64,000 bases of DNA, taken from Halodurantibacterium daqingensis (GTDB lineage Bacteria > Pseudomonadota > Alphaproteobacteria > Rhodobacterales > Rhodobacteraceae). Positions 43,924-53,389 of the stretch are shown piece after piece. The translations under genes and the position numbers were made by a program. Under the pieces are notes generated by a model. It had not been told where the DNA came from, ran no database searches, and saw only the letters and a program-made list of their open reading frames with translations. Position 1 is the first letter of the stretch, and the number at the start of each line of letters is the position of its first letter. The DNA lies in the NCBI RefSeq assembly GCF_042666235.1, contig NZ_JBHTFQ010000001.1, positions 496,001 through 560,000 of the forward strand, given 5' to 3'.

Positions 43924-46044
43924 ATGATCGACGTCGAAGACCTGATCGCCCTGGTCCGCAACTACAATCCGCGTACCAATGAAGGCCTGATCCGCCGCGC
44001 CTATGCCTATGGCGCGCAGATGCACGAAGGGCAGAAGCGCCACTCGGGCGAGCCCTATTTTACCCATCCCGTTGCCGTTGCCGCCATCCTGACCGAGATG
44101 CGGCTGGATGATGCCACGATCGTGACCGCGCTTCTGCACGACACGATCGAAGATACCAAATCGACCTGGGGCGCGATTTCCGAGCTTTTCGGAAGCGAGA
44201 TCGCCGATCTGGTGGATGGCGTCACCAAACTGACCAATCTGCAGCTTTCCAGTTCCGAGGCCAAGCAGGCCGAGAACATGCGCAAGCTTCTGATCGCCAT
44301 GTCGCGTGACCTGCGGGTGATCCTGGTCAAGCTGGCGGACCGCCTTCACAGCATGCGCACCATCAAGTCCATGCACCCGGAAAAGCAGGCGCAGAAGGCA
44401 CGCGAGACGATGGAGATCTTCGCACCCCTTGCCGGCCGGATGGGCATGCAGTGGATGCGTGAGGAGCTTGAAGATCTGTCGTTCCGGGTGCTGAACCCCG
44501 AGGCGCGCAACTCGATCATCCGCCGCTTCATCACGCTGCAGCGTGAAACCGGCGATGTGGTGCACAAGATCACCAACGATATCCGCGTTGAACTGGAAAA
44601 GGCCGGGATCGAGGCCGACGTCTATGGGCGCGCCAAGAAGCCCTATTCGATCTGGCGCAAGATGAAGGAGAAGGAGCTGGGGTTTTCCCGTCTCTCCGAC
44701 ATCTACGGATTTCGGGTCATCACCCGTGACGTGGCGGATTGCTACCGCGTGCTGGGGCTGATCCATACCCGCTGGCGGGCCGTGCCGGGGCGGTTCAAGG
44801 ATTACATCAGCCAGCCCAAGTCGAACGGCTACCGATCCATTCACACGACCGTCTCGGGGCGCGACGGCAAGCGGGTCGAGGTGCAGATCCGCACACGGCA
44901 GATGCATGAGGTGGCCGAGGCCGGCGTTGCGGCACATTGGGCCTATCGCGACGGGGAGCGCACCGCCAACCCCTTTGCCGTCGATCCCGCCAAATGGATC
45001 TCCACCCTGACCGAACGGTTCGACCAGGCCGAGGATCACGACGAGTTTCTCGAGCATGTGAAGCTCGAAATGTATTCCGATCAGGTCTTCTGCTTCACCC
45101 CCAAGGGCGATGTGATCCAGCTTCCCCGCGGGGCGACGCCGCTCGATTTCGCCTATGCGATCCACACGCGCATCGGCAATTCCTGCGTCTCGGCCAAGGT
45201 GGACGGGCTGCGCGTGCCGCTCTGGACGCGGCTCAAGAACGGGCAGTCGGTCGAGATCATCACCGCCGAGGGGCAGCGCCCGCAGGCAAGCTGGATCGAC
45301 ATCGTGGTTACCGGCCGTGCCAAGGCCGCGATCCGCCGTTCCCTGCGCGAAGAGGACAACCAGCGCTTCATCCGGTTGGGGCAGGAACTGGCGCGGGTTG
45401 CCTTTGAGCATGTGGGCAAGAAGGTGAGCGACAAGGCCCTGCGCACCGCCGCCAGGATGCTTGGCCTCGCGGACGAGGTCGAACTGCTCGCGCGGCTGGG
45501 CAGTGCCGAAATCACCGCCCGCCGCGTGATCGAGACACTTTACCCCGAGCTGGCGGCCAGCCGCCCCGACGAGGTGGACGCCAAGCGCCCGGTGGTGGGA
45601 CTCTCGCCCGAACAATCCTTCCGCCGTGCCAGTTGCTGTCAGCCCGTGCCGGGCGAACGGATCGTCGGCATCACCTATCGGGGGCAGGGCGTCGTGGTCC
45701 ATGCCATCGATTGCGCAGCCCTCGAGGAATTCGAGGAGCAGCCCGAACGCTGGGTCGATCTGCACTGGCAGGGGGGGCGACATCCCGTCGCACATACGGT
45801 GACGCTGGATGTGACGATCAGCAACGACACGGGCGTGCTGGGTCGGGTATGCACCTTGATAGGCGAGCAGAAGGCCAATATCTCGGATCTGCATTTTGTT
45901 GATCGCAAGCCCGACTACTACCGGCTGCTGATCGAGGTGGATGTGCGGGATGTCGAACATCTGCACGCGGTCATGACGGCGTTGGAGGCCGAAAGCGATG
46001 TGGCGCAACTGTCGCGCCACCGGGATCTGAGCAGAAAGCCCTGA
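43924..46044 (+). CDS. rsh: bifunctional (p)ppGpp synthetase/hydrolase (RelA/SpoT homologue)
   Basis: Makes and degrades the stringent-response alarmone. 706 residues: N-terminal HD hydrolase (~25-190; YFTHPVAVAA, TALLHDTIEDT), synthetase (~230-350; GRAKKPYSIWRKM, LSDIYGFRVI, NGYRSIHTTV), TGS (~385-445; FTPKGDVIQLPRGATPLDFA), zinc-finger/helical part (SCCQPVPGERIVGI) and C-terminal ACT (~630-700). Both catalytic halves look intact. Sits between rpoZ and a DUF2062 gene as in relatives. Confidence 0.96.
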   Translation: MIDVEDLIALVRNYNPRTNEGLIRRAYAYGAQMHEGQKRHSGEPYFTHPVAVAAILTEMRLDDATIVTALLHDTIEDTKSTWGAISELFGSEIADLVDGVTKLTNLQLSSSEAKQAENMRKLLIAMSRDLRVILVKLADRLHSMRTIKSMHPEKQAQKARETMEIFAPLAGRMGMQWMREELEDLSFRVLNPEARNSIIRRFITLQRETGDVVHKITNDIRVELEKAGIEADVYGRAKKPYSIWRKMKEKELGFSRLSDIYGFRVITRDVADCYRVLGLIHTRWRAVPGRFKDYISQPKSNGYRSIHTTVSGRDGKRVEVQIRTRQMHEVAEAGVAAHWAYRDGERTANPFAVDPAKWISTLTERFDQAEDHDEFLEHVKLEMYSDQVFCFTPKGDVIQLPRGATPLDFAYAIHTRIGNSCVSAKVDGLRVPLWTRLKNGQSVEIITAEGQRPQASWIDIVVTGRAKAAIRRSLREEDNQRFIRLGQELARVAFEHVGKKVSDKALRTAARMLGLADEVELLARLGSAEITARRVIETLYPELAASRPDEVDAKRPVVGLSPEQSFRRASCCQPVPGERIVGITYRGQGVVVHAIDCAALEEFEEQPERWVDLHWQGGRHPVAHTVTLDVTISNDTGVLGRVCTLIGEQKANISDLHFVDRKPDYYRLLIEVDVRDVEHLHAVMTALEAESDVAQLSRHRDLSRKP

Positions 46045-46065
46045 CCGGGCCGGAAAGGGGACAGC

Positions 46066-46761
46066 TTGGTTTTCAGACGGCGCACCAAACGCTCCTGGGG
46101 ACGGGCCGTGACCGAGTTCTTCTACCCGCGCGGTGGCTGGCGCCGGGCGCTCAGCTACATGCGCCACCGGCTCGGACGTCTGCCCGATGCGCCGCACCGG
46201 ATCGCGCGGGGCATCTTTGCCGGTGTGCTGGTGTCGTTTTCGCCGCTGTTCGGGTTTCACTTCATTCTGGCGGCACTGGTGGCCTGGGCCCTGCGCGGGA
46301 ACATCATCGCGGCGCTGATGGCAACGTTCTTCGGCAATCCGCTGACCTTCCCGATCATCATGACCGTTTCGATCGAGCTCGGGAACTGGATGCTGGGGAA
46401 TTCGGGCATGATGCCGCTGCCGCAGGTGGTGGCGGCCTTTGCCCGCGCCTCGGTCGAATTCTGGCACAATGTGCAGGCCACCGTGACCGACGATGTCGCA
46501 AACTGGGACAATCTTTCGCGCTTCTTCTGGCGCGTGTTCCTGCCCTATCTGATCGGCGGTATCCTTCCCGGGATCATTTCCGGCCTTGCCTGCTATTACC
46601 TGAGCCTGCCGGTCATCGGCGCCTATCAGAAACGCCGGAAGAAAAAGCTGCGCGAACGGATCGACAAGCTGCGCGAAGCGATTGCAGCGCAGGATCCACA
46701 GCTTGCCGATCCCGCCCATGTGGAGCAGGTTGAGCACGAGACGCCGCCCAAATCGGAGTGA
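46066..46761 (+). CDS. DUF2062 family membrane protein
   Basis: 231 residues; basic N-terminus (FRRRTKRSWGRAVTEFFYP) followed by the DUF2062 core with three to four membrane helices (GVLVSFSPLFGFHFILAALV, NIIAALMATFFGNPLTFPII, and one near residue 165-190), and a charged C-terminal tail. The start is TTG at 46066 behind AAAGGGG; no ATG in frame gives the full N-terminus. Function unknown; the position between rsh and pdxJ is typical for the order. Confidence 0.88.
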   Translation: MVFRRRTKRSWGRAVTEFFYPRGGWRRALSYMRHRLGRLPDAPHRIARGIFAGVLVSFSPLFGFHFILAALVAWALRGNIIAALMATFFGNPLTFPIIMTVSIELGNWMLGNSGMMPLPQVVAAFARASVEFWHNVQATVTDDVANWDNLSRFFWRVFLPYLIGGILPGIISGLACYYLSLPVIGAYQKRRKKKLRERIDKLREAIAAQDPQLADPAHVEQVEHETPPKSE

Positions 46762-46765
46762 GGCA

Positions 46766-47527
46766 ATGACCCAGCAGACGCCCGCCGCCCCCCTGAGGCT
46801 GGGGGTTAACATCGACCACGTGGCCACGGTGCGCAACGCGCGGGGCGGCACCTGGCCCGATCCTGTCCGCGCCGCCCGACTGGCGGCGGAAGCGGGCGCC
46901 GATGGCATCACCGCCCATCTGCGCGAGGACCGGCGCCACATCACCGACCGCGACATCGCGGCGCTGATGGAGGCGCTGAGCCTGCCGCTGAATTTCGAGA
47001 TGGCGGCCACCGAGGAAATGCAGGCGATCGCCCTGCGCCACCGACCGCATGCTGTCTGCCTCGTGCCCGAGCGGCGTGAAGAGCGGACGACAGAGGGCGG
47101 GCTTGAAGTGGCGCGCGACGAGGCGCGCCTTGCGCAGTTCATCGCCCCCTTGCGCGATGCCGGGTGCCGCGTGTCGATCTTCATCGGGGCGGACCCGAAC
47201 CAGATCGACGCCGCGGCGCGGATCGGTGCGGCTGTGGTCGAACTGCATACCGGCGCCTATTGCGATCTGCATGCCGAAGGCCAGTTCGTGGCGCGGGACG
47301 CCGAATTCGCGCGGCTGCGCGACATGGCCGCCCATGCGCACGCGCTGGGGCTCGAGGTTCATGCCGGCCACGGGCTGAGCTACGACACGGTGGGCCCGAT
47401 CGCCGCGCTGCCAGATGTGGTTGAACTCAACATCGGGCATTTCCTTATTGGCGAGGCGATCTTTTCCGGCCTCGCTCCGGCCATCGCCGAGATGCGCCGG
47501 CGCATGGATGCGGCGCGGGCGTCATGA
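46766..47527 (+). CDS. pdxJ: pyridoxine 5'-phosphate synthase
   Basis: Joins 1-deoxyxylulose 5-phosphate with 3-amino-1-hydroxyacetone phosphate in DXP-dependent vitamin B6 synthesis. 253 residues, TIM barrel: LGVNIDHVATVRNARGG (~13-29), ITAHLREDRRHI (~50-61), FEMAATEEM (catalytic Glu), LEVHAGHGLSYDT (~200, catalytic His) and ELNIGHFLIGEAI. The ATG at 46766 lies 4 bases after the upstream stop, with GGAGTGAGG. Confidence 0.97.
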   Translation: MTQQTPAAPLRLGVNIDHVATVRNARGGTWPDPVRAARLAAEAGADGITAHLREDRRHITDRDIAALMEALSLPLNFEMAATEEMQAIALRHRPHAVCLVPERREERTTEGGLEVARDEARLAQFIAPLRDAGCRVSIFIGADPNQIDAAARIGAAVVELHTGAYCDLHAEGQFVARDAEFARLRDMAAHAHALGLEVHAGHGLSYDTVGPIAALPDVVELNIGHFLIGEAIFSGLAPAIAEMRRRMDAARAS

Positions 47528-47925
47528 TCCTTAGCATCGGTTCCGATCTGGCCAATATCGACCGGATCCGCGCGACGCTGGAGCGGTTCGGCGACCGGTT
47601 CCGCGCGCGTGTCTTTACCGAGATCGAGTTGCGCAAGGCCGCGCGCCGCGCCGACGAGGCCGGCACCCTTGCAAAACGCTGGGCGGCCAAGGAGGCCTGT
47701 TCCAAGGCGCTGGGAACCGGGCTTGCCATGGGGATTTCCTGGAAGGACATGGGCGTCAGCAATCTTCGCAGCGGGCAACCGGTCATGCATCTGACGGGCT
47801 GGGCTGCGGACCGGCTGGCTGCAATGACCCCGCCGGGCCATGAGGCAATCGTTCACGTGACATTGACCGATGATCACCCCTGGGCGCAGGCCTTCGTGGT
47901 GATCGAGGCCCGGCCTTCAGCTTGA
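47524..47925 (+). CDS. acpS: holo-[acyl-carrier-protein] synthase
   Basis: Attaches 4'-phosphopantetheine from CoA to acyl carrier protein. 133 residues with SIGSDLANIDRI (Mg-binding Asp8) and AKRWAAKEACSKALG (~56-70, second metal-ligand Glu). ATGA overlap with pdxJ. Confidence 0.96.
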   Translation: MILSIGSDLANIDRIRATLERFGDRFRARVFTEIELRKAARRADEAGTLAKRWAAKEACSKALGTGLAMGISWKDMGVSNLRSGQPVMHLTGWAADRLAAMTPPGHEAIVHVTLTDDHPWAQAFVVIEARPSA

Positions 47926-47978
47926 CTCCCCGCGCCCCGCGCCGCATGAAGCCCCCATCACAACAGGCAGGACGTTCC

Positions 47979-48767
47979 ATGGCAAGCAAGGCAGGCAGCG
48001 ACAATGGCATTGTCGAGACCATAAAGACGGTCGTGTATGCGCTGCTGATCGCAGGCGTTTTCCGCACCCTGTTCTTCCAGCCGTTCTGGATCCCGTCGGG
48101 GTCGATGAAGGACACGCTGCTGATCGGCGATTTCCTGTTCGTCAACAAGATGGCCTATGGCTATTCCCGCTATTCCTGTCCCTTTGCCATCTGCCCGATC
48201 ACCGGCCGCATCCTGGGTTCGGAGCCCGAGCGTGGGGATGTGGTGGTATTCCGCCATCCGGTGTCGGGGGCAGATTACATCAAGCGTCTGGTGGCGTTGC
48301 CCGGCGATACCGTGCAGATGCGCGACGGCGTGATGATCCTGAACGGCGAGCCGGTGCCGCAAGAACCTGCCGGCCAGTTCGAAGAAGTCTTCGAGCGCCA
48401 GGGCCCGCTGGGCACCCATCCGCGCTGTGAGAACAGCCCCGTCGGTGAAGGCGGCATCTGCGTCAAGTCGCGGTTCCGTGAAACCCTTCCGGGCGGGCGC
48501 AGCCACAATATCCTCAATATCGACGAACGTGGCGCGGCCGACAACACGCCGCTGTTCACCGTGCCCGAGGGGCATTTCTTCTTTGTCGGCGACAATCGCG
48601 ACAACAGCCAGGACAGCCGCGTGGCCCAGGCCGTCGGCGGCGTGGGCTTCGTGCCCTTCGAAAACCTGATCGGCCGCGCGGACCGGATCGTCTTTTCCTC
48701 GGCCGGCCGCTCGATGCTGTATTTCTGGACCTGGCGCTCCGACCGGTTCTTCAAGGCGGTCGAGTGA
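47979..48767 (+). CDS. lepB: signal peptidase I
   Basis: Inner-membrane serine protease that cleaves Sec signal peptides. 262 residues: one N-terminal membrane helix (~12-32), catalytic Ser42 in IPSGSMKDTL, general-base Lys102 in DYIKRLVALPGD and the GDNRDNSQDSR box (~205). The ATG at 47979 (MASKAGSDNG) has CAGGACG; the longer frame to 47922 would overlap acpS and is less likely. Confidence 0.96.
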   Translation: MASKAGSDNGIVETIKTVVYALLIAGVFRTLFFQPFWIPSGSMKDTLLIGDFLFVNKMAYGYSRYSCPFAICPITGRILGSEPERGDVVVFRHPVSGADYIKRLVALPGDTVQMRDGVMILNGEPVPQEPAGQFEEVFERQGPLGTHPRCENSPVGEGGICVKSRFRETLPGGRSHNILNIDERGAADNTPLFTVPEGHFFFVGDNRDNSQDSRVAQAVGGVGFVPFENLIGRADRIVFSSAGRSMLYFWTWRSDRFFKAVE

Positions 48768-49453
48768 AACTGGCGGCCGATCTTCGTGCGTTCCAGGACC
48801 GTATCGGCCATCATTTTGCCGATGCCGGGCTTCTGGTTCAGGCGGTGACGCATGCCTCGCTGTCGTCGCCGACCCGGCCCGACAACCAGCGGCTGGAGTT
48901 TCTGGGCGACCGGGTGCTGGGCCTTGTTCTGGCCGAGGCCCTGTTGGCGGCAGATACTCGCGCAACCGAGGGGCAGCTTGCCCCGCGCTTCAATGCGTTG
49001 GTGCGCAAGGAAACCTGCGCGGCCGTGGCGCGCGAGGTGGGTCTGGGCGAGGTGCTCAAGCTGGGCCGGTCCGAAATGATGTCGGGCGGGCGGCGCAAGG
49101 AAGCATTGCTGGGCGATGCGATGGAGGCGGTGATCGCCGCCGTCTATGTCGATGCGGGTTTCGAGGCGGCGCGTGCCCTGGTGCTGCGGATCTGGGGTGA
49201 CCGGGTCGGCCAGGTCGAGGCGGATGCCCGCGACGCCAAGACTGCGCTGCAGGAGTGGGCGCAGGGTCGGGGCCTGCCGCCGCCGGTTTACGTTGAAATT
49301 GCGCGCTCGGGGCCCGATCATGCGCCTGTGTTCACGGTCGAGGCGCGGCTTGCCTCTGGCGAGATGGAACAGGCGAGTGCGGGGGCCAAGCGTCAGGCCG
49401 AACAGGCCGCCGCAAAGGCGCTTCTGGCGCGGATGGAGAACAAGGATGACTGA
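48764..49453 (+). CDS. rnc: ribonuclease III
   Basis: Double-strand RNA endonuclease for rRNA and mRNA maturation. 229 residues: RNase III domain with NQRLEFLGDRVLGLVLAEAL (~39-58, catalytic acids) and the second acidic patch LLGDAMEAVIAAVYVDAGF, then a C-terminal dsRNA-binding domain (~155-225). GTG start overlaps the lepB stop (GTGA). Confidence 0.96.
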   Translation: MKLAADLRAFQDRIGHHFADAGLLVQAVTHASLSSPTRPDNQRLEFLGDRVLGLVLAEALLAADTRATEGQLAPRFNALVRKETCAAVAREVGLGEVLKLGRSEMMSGGRRKEALLGDAMEAVIAAVYVDAGFEAARALVLRIWGDRVGQVEADARDAKTALQEWAQGRGLPPPVYVEIARSGPDHAPVFTVEARLASGEMEQASAGAKRQAEQAAAKALLARMENKDD

Positions 49454-50357
49454 GACCACCCGGGCCGGCTTTGTCGCCCTGATCGGAGAGCCCAACGCGG
49501 GCAAGTCCACGCTGCTCAACCGGATGGTCGGGGCAAAGGTCTCGATCGTCACGCACAAGGTGCAGACCACGCGCGCCCGGATCCGGGGCGTTGCCATGGA
49601 GGGCCAGACGCAGATCGTCTTTGTCGATACGCCCGGCCTTTTCCGTCCGCGCCGCCGGCTGGACCGGGCGATGGTCGCTGCCGCCTGGGGTGGGGCTGCC
49701 GACGCCGATATCGTCGTTCTGATGGTCGAGGCGCATCGCGGCCTGACCGAGGGCACCCAGGCGATCATCGACGCGCTGCGCGAACGCGTGGGCGAACGTC
49801 CGGTGGCGCTGGCGATCAACAAGATCGACCGGGTGCAGGCCGAGGTGCTGCTGGGTCTTGCCCAGAAGCTCAACGAGGCCTTCCCTTTCGAAAAGACCTT
49901 CATGATTTCGGCGGAACGCGGCCATGGGGTTTCTGATCTGCGGGAATGGCTGGCTGCGGCCCTGCCCGAGGGTCCCTGGCTTTATCCCGAGGACCAGATC
50001 GCCGATCTGCCCATGCGCATGATCGCCGCCGAGATCACCCGCGAAAAGCTGACCTTGCGCCTGCACGAGGAGCTGCCCTATCAGCTGACCGTCGAGACCG
50101 AAAAATGGGAAGATCGCCCCGATGGCTCGACCCGGATCGACCAGCTGATCTACGTGATGCGTGACGGCCACAAGGGCATCGTGCTGGGCAATCGCGGCGA
50201 AACGATCAAGGCCATCAGCCAGGCCGCGCGCGCCGAGATGGCCGAGTTTTTGGGCCGCCCGGTGCATCTGTTCCTGCAGGTCAAGGTGCGCCCGAACTGG
50301 TTGGAGGAATCCGAGCGGTATTCGGAAATGGGGCTGGATTTCAAGGACGGGAACTGA
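49446..50357 (+). CDS. era: GTPase Era
   Basis: Ras-like GTPase needed for 16S rRNA maturation and 30S assembly. 303 residues: G1 GEPNAGKST (~13-21), switch with VQTTRARIRG, G3 DTPGLF, G4 INKIDRV (~125), then the KH domain with GHKGIVLGNRGETIKAIS (~240) binding the 3' end of 16S rRNA. The ATG overlaps rnc by 8 bases. Confidence 0.97.
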   Translation: MTETTRAGFVALIGEPNAGKSTLLNRMVGAKVSIVTHKVQTTRARIRGVAMEGQTQIVFVDTPGLFRPRRRLDRAMVAAAWGGAADADIVVLMVEAHRGLTEGTQAIIDALRERVGERPVALAINKIDRVQAEVLLGLAQKLNEAFPFEKTFMISAERGHGVSDLREWLAAALPEGPWLYPEDQIADLPMRMIAAEITREKLTLRLHEELPYQLTVETEKWEDRPDGSTRIDQLIYVMRDGHKGIVLGNRGETIKAISQAARAEMAEFLGRPVHLFLQVKVRPNWLEESERYSEMGLDFKDGN

Positions 50358-50690
50358 GTGGCGCGTCTGACGGCCGGGTTCTGGGTGCAGGCCTATCTTG
50401 CCCGGCTGCGGCTGGCGACTATCCCGGCATATGTCACGGCGCGGGGCGATGAAACTGCAGGTGCGGTTCTGGTGAAGGTGGCCACGCTGGACGGGCAGGC
50501 CCGGGCCTGGCAGCGCAGCTTTGATCCGATGACGGGGGCGCGGTGCTGGATGGTATTTGCCGAAGGCGCCGAGGAGGCCGTTGATGCGGCCCTGGCCCGC
50601 CAGCGTCAGCGCGACCCTGATCTCTGGCTGCTGGAGCTTGAGGATCGTGCCGGGCGCACGCTGCTGGACGAACCCGGCCTCGGCGACTGA
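50358..50690 (+). CDS. DUF1491 family protein
   Basis: 110-residue protein of the alphaproteobacterial DUF1491 family (FWVQAYLARLRLATIPAYVT, VLVKVATLDG, WLLELEDRAGRTLLDEP). GTG start directly after the era stop (TGA GTG), so translationally coupled. Function unknown; found beside era and recO in relatives. Its last 85 bases overlap, in antisense, the Pr6Pr gene. Confidence 0.88.
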   Translation: MARLTAGFWVQAYLARLRLATIPAYVTARGDETAGAVLVKVATLDGQARAWQRSFDPMTGARCWMVFAEGAEEAVDAALARQRQRDPDLWLLELEDRAGRTLLDEPGLGD

Positions 50691-51307
50691 GGCAGGATTC
50701 GTGACAGGCCGATCAGCCCCAGCCCCATCCCGACGAATGTGCCGGCCAGAAGGGCGGCGGGCAGTGTCACAGTCCAGCCAAGCGCGGCGGGATCCAGAAA
50801 CGGATAGGGGGCGAACCCGGTCAGCAGGGCACGCAGGAACATGTAGATCGCGTAGGCGAGCGGCCAGACAAGCCATGCGCCAAGATCGCGCAGCCCCAGC
50901 CCGTCTTTCGGAGCGAACAGCATCCACCAGCCAAGCGCGAAGGCCGGCGTCAGGCTGTGCAGGATCAGATCGGCAAGCCACTGCAGCCCCTCCGGATCCC
51001 AGAGCGATCGCAGTGCAAAGTGATAGACGGTGCTGACCACCAGCATCGACAGGGTGACCCCACCCGCCTGCCGCGCCGAAACCGGGGCGCCGAATGCGGC
51101 CCGCAGCATCAGGATGGCGAGGGCAAGATTGGCGAGAACCGTATAGAAGCCAAGCAGCCACCAGAGCCGCCCCAACAAGCCGGCCGGATGCCCGGCTGCC
51201 TCCAGCGCCAGAAGCAGCAGCCCAAAGCCGCAGCCGCCAACCCCGGCCAAAAGGGCGGCGCAGGCCCGCGCGGGGGCGGGCAGGGGCTGGCGGTCGGCAG
51301 ATGTCAT
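50606..51307 (-). CDS. Pr6Pr (FAR-17a/AIG1-like) family membrane protein
   Basis: 233-residue membrane protein with six helices. Family features are STVYHFALRSLWDPEGLQW, LILHSLTPAFALGWWML and YAIYMFLRALLTG-YPFLDP with the conserved His and Tyr/Pro. Inserted on the opposite strand between the era-DUF1491 pair and recO. The C-terminal ~22 residues are an artificial-looking Ser/Arg/Pro run read antisense to DUF1491, suggesting the ancestral stop was lost and the frame reads through. Start at ATG 51307. Confidence 0.85.
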   Translation of the reverse strand: MTSADRQPLPAPARACAALLAGVGGCGFGLLLLALEAAGHPAGLLGRLWWLLGFYTVLANLALAILMLRAAFGAPVSARQAGGVTLSMLVVSTVYHFALRSLWDPEGLQWLADLILHSLTPAFALGWWMLFAPKDGLGLRDLGAWLVWPLAYAIYMFLRALLTGFAPYPFLDPAALGWTVTLPAALLAGTFVGMGLGLIGLSRILPQSPRPGSSSSVRPARSSSSSSQRSGSR

Positions 51308-51524
51308 GGGGCCTCGCTTGAACGCCGCCAGAATGGACAAGGGCGCGGCGGGTCTCAACCGACAAGTTGCGCAAGGGTTAAGGGCCAGAGGCGGCGTCAT
51401 GTTCCGAAGCGGCGCGCGCAGAGCCGCATGACGATCACTCGCGCCCGCCCGACCCGGATCCGGCGCGCTTGACCTTGGTATCGGGCAGACTTGCCGTTTC
51501 AGGATTGGCGCGCATAGTGGGCCG

Positions 51525-52262
51525 ATGGAATGGCAGGATCAGGGCGTGCTGCTGGCCATGCGCAAGCATGGTGAAACGGCAGCAATCATCGAGATGTTCA
51601 CGCCCAGCCACGGGCGCCACGCCGGCGTCGTGCGCGGCGGGGGCGGGCGGCGTCTTGCTCCGATCCTTCAACCAGGTGCGCAGCTTTCCGTGACGTGGCG
51701 CGCCCGGCTCGAGGATCATCTTGGCGCCTTTACCGTTGAACCCGTGCGTGCGCGCGCTCCGATGATCCTGGGTGATCGAACGGCCCTTGCGGGGCTGTCC
51801 GCGATCTGCGCGCTGCTTTCCTTTGCCTTGCCAGAGCGCGAGGCGCATCCGACACTTTATTCCGGCACCGAAGCGCTGCTGGACCTGATTTCTCAGGGTG
51901 CGCCGTGGCCCGTCGCCTATCTGCGCTGGGAACTGGGCCTGCTGGAGGAGCTGGGCTACGGGCTGGACCTGACACGGTGTGCAGTGACAGGCGGCCATGA
52001 CGATCTGGCCTATGTTTCGCCGCGCACCGGCAGGGCGGTGAGCCGGAACGGCGCGGGGGAATGGGCGCCGCGCCTCTTGCCGCTGCCGGCCTGCCTGATG
52101 GGGCAGGGACCGGCCGAGGGTGCGGAACTTGCCGCCGGCCTCGCGCTTACCGGGCATTTTCTCGAACATCGCCTGGCGCCGGCTCTGGGCGATCGGCCGC
52201 TGCCCGCGGCACGGCACCGTCTTGCGGATCTGCTGTCGCGGCCGATGATGCGCGGCGAATGA
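51525..52262 (+). CDS. recO: DNA repair protein RecO
   Basis: RecFOR-pathway mediator that loads RecA on SSB-coated gaps. 245 residues: N-terminal OB fold (MEWQDQGVLLAMRKHGETAA to ~80) and a helical C-terminal domain (LRWELGLLEELGYGLDLTRC, then FLEHRLAP). The zinc-finger cysteines of some RecO proteins are reduced to a single Cys here. Belongs to the era neighbourhood, here separated from era by a divergently oriented Pr6Pr gene. Confidence 0.94.
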   Translation: MEWQDQGVLLAMRKHGETAAIIEMFTPSHGRHAGVVRGGGGRRLAPILQPGAQLSVTWRARLEDHLGAFTVEPVRARAPMILGDRTALAGLSAICALLSFALPEREAHPTLYSGTEALLDLISQGAPWPVAYLRWELGLLEELGYGLDLTRCAVTGGHDDLAYVSPRTGRAVSRNGAGEWAPRLLPLPACLMGQGPAEGAELAAGLALTGHFLEHRLAPALGDRPLPAARHRLADLLSRPMMRGE

Positions 52263-52618
52263 CAGGCGGTTCGTCATGCAAGCCGTCGTGCCACGGCGGT
52301 CGCTGTGGCGTGTCCAGGCTGCAGGGCACCGCGGCAAGCGCAGCTCACGCGTCCTGATCGGCGGGCGCGCTGACACCCCGCCGCCGCCTGGTGTTCGACA
52401 CCGAGGCTGGGGCAGGACGGCCGGCGGGAAACGGCCGCCTCGGCGCCAGGCGGCGGTATCTTCCGGCCAGCGGCCGAACGGGCGCCTGTCCGAACTGCGG
52501 CGGAGACGGCACCACTTAGCACTGGCGGCATGGTGCGCGGCCTCCCGGGTGCCGCAGAAATTCGCCCTGTCGCCTCTCGAGCGAGTCGCTATAAGCAGCG
52601 GCAAACAGGAGATGAGGC
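52263..52618. other. gene-free interval between recO and the TauE/SafE gene
   Basis: About 356 bases with no supported frame. The long overlapping plus-strand frame that crosses it reads through the next gene out of phase. AGGAG precedes the next gene; no obvious promoter or terminator. Confidence 0.5.
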
Positions 52619-53389
52619 ATGGATTTCTTCATGGGCGGGCTGGAGCCCTGGGCCTTCTGGCTCGCAGTTGCTGTGACCCTGTTCGGGGGATTCGTGAAGG
52701 GAGCGGTCGGGTTCGCGATGCCGATGATCATGATCTCGGGCTTCGGATCCTTCATGCCGGCCGAACTGGCGCTGGCGGCACTGATCCTGCCCACGCTCGT
52801 CACCAACATCAGCCAGGCGTTCCGGCAGGGTCCGGCAGCGGCCTGGCACTCCGTGGTCGCCTATCGACGCATGATCGCAATGATCGCGCTGTTCATCATC
52901 GTCAGCGCGCAATTCGTGCTGATGATTCCCGCCGCGGCGATGTACATGATTCTCGGTGTGCCGATCGTGCTGTTCGCGGTGACACAGCTCATGGGGCGGA
53001 ACCTGCGTTTCCGGGTCGAGCATCGGGCAAGGGCCGAGTACATGACCGGGATCATCGGCGGGCTTTATGGCGGGATCTCGGGTGTCTGGGGGCCGCCGGT
53101 TCTGGTCTACCTGATTTCAATCGGCGCGGAGAAGGCCGAGACGGTGCGTGTCCAGGGGGTCATCTTCCTGATCGGAGCTGTGGTGCTTCTGCTCGCGCAT
53201 CTGCAATCGGGGGTGATGAACGCGGTGACCGTGCCGTTTTCCGCCCTGCTGGTCGTTCCGGGCATGCTGGGGCTCTGGCTGGGCTACGGCGTCCAGGACC
53301 GGCTTGACGCGCTGCGCTTCCGTCGCTGGACACTTGTGGTCCTGGCCCTCACGGGGCTGAATCTGATCCGCCGCGCGCTGGAGATCTGA
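52619..53389 (+). CDS. TauE/SafE (TSUP) family membrane exporter
   Basis: Inner-membrane protein of 256 residues with eight helices, in the sulfite exporter TauE/SafE family. The N-terminal repeat has FGGFVKGAVGFAMPMIMISG (typical GFxKGxxGFG) and the C-terminal repeat has GGLYGGISGVWGPPVLVYLI. Substrates are sulfite, sulfonates or other small organic anions; not resolvable here. AGGAG lies 6 bases before the ATG. Confidence 0.9.
   Translation: MDFFMGGLEPWAFWLAVAVTLFGGFVKGAVGFAMPMIMISGFGSFMPAELALAALILPTLVTNISQAFRQGPAAAWHSVVAYRRMIAMIALFIIVSAQFVLMIPAAAMYMILGVPIVLFAVTQLMGRNLRFRVEHRARAEYMTGIIGGLYGGISGVWGPPVLVYLISIGAEKAETVRVQGVIFLIGAVVLLLAHLQSGVMNAVTVPFSALLVVPGMLGLWLGYGVQDRLDALRFRRWTLVVLALTGLNLIRRALEI

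Noticed and set aside
43795..47184. 1129-residue minus-strand frame opposite rsh, DUF2062 and pdxJ
   Set aside because: Fully antisense to three well-supported genes with conserved motifs; open only because of GC-biased third positions.
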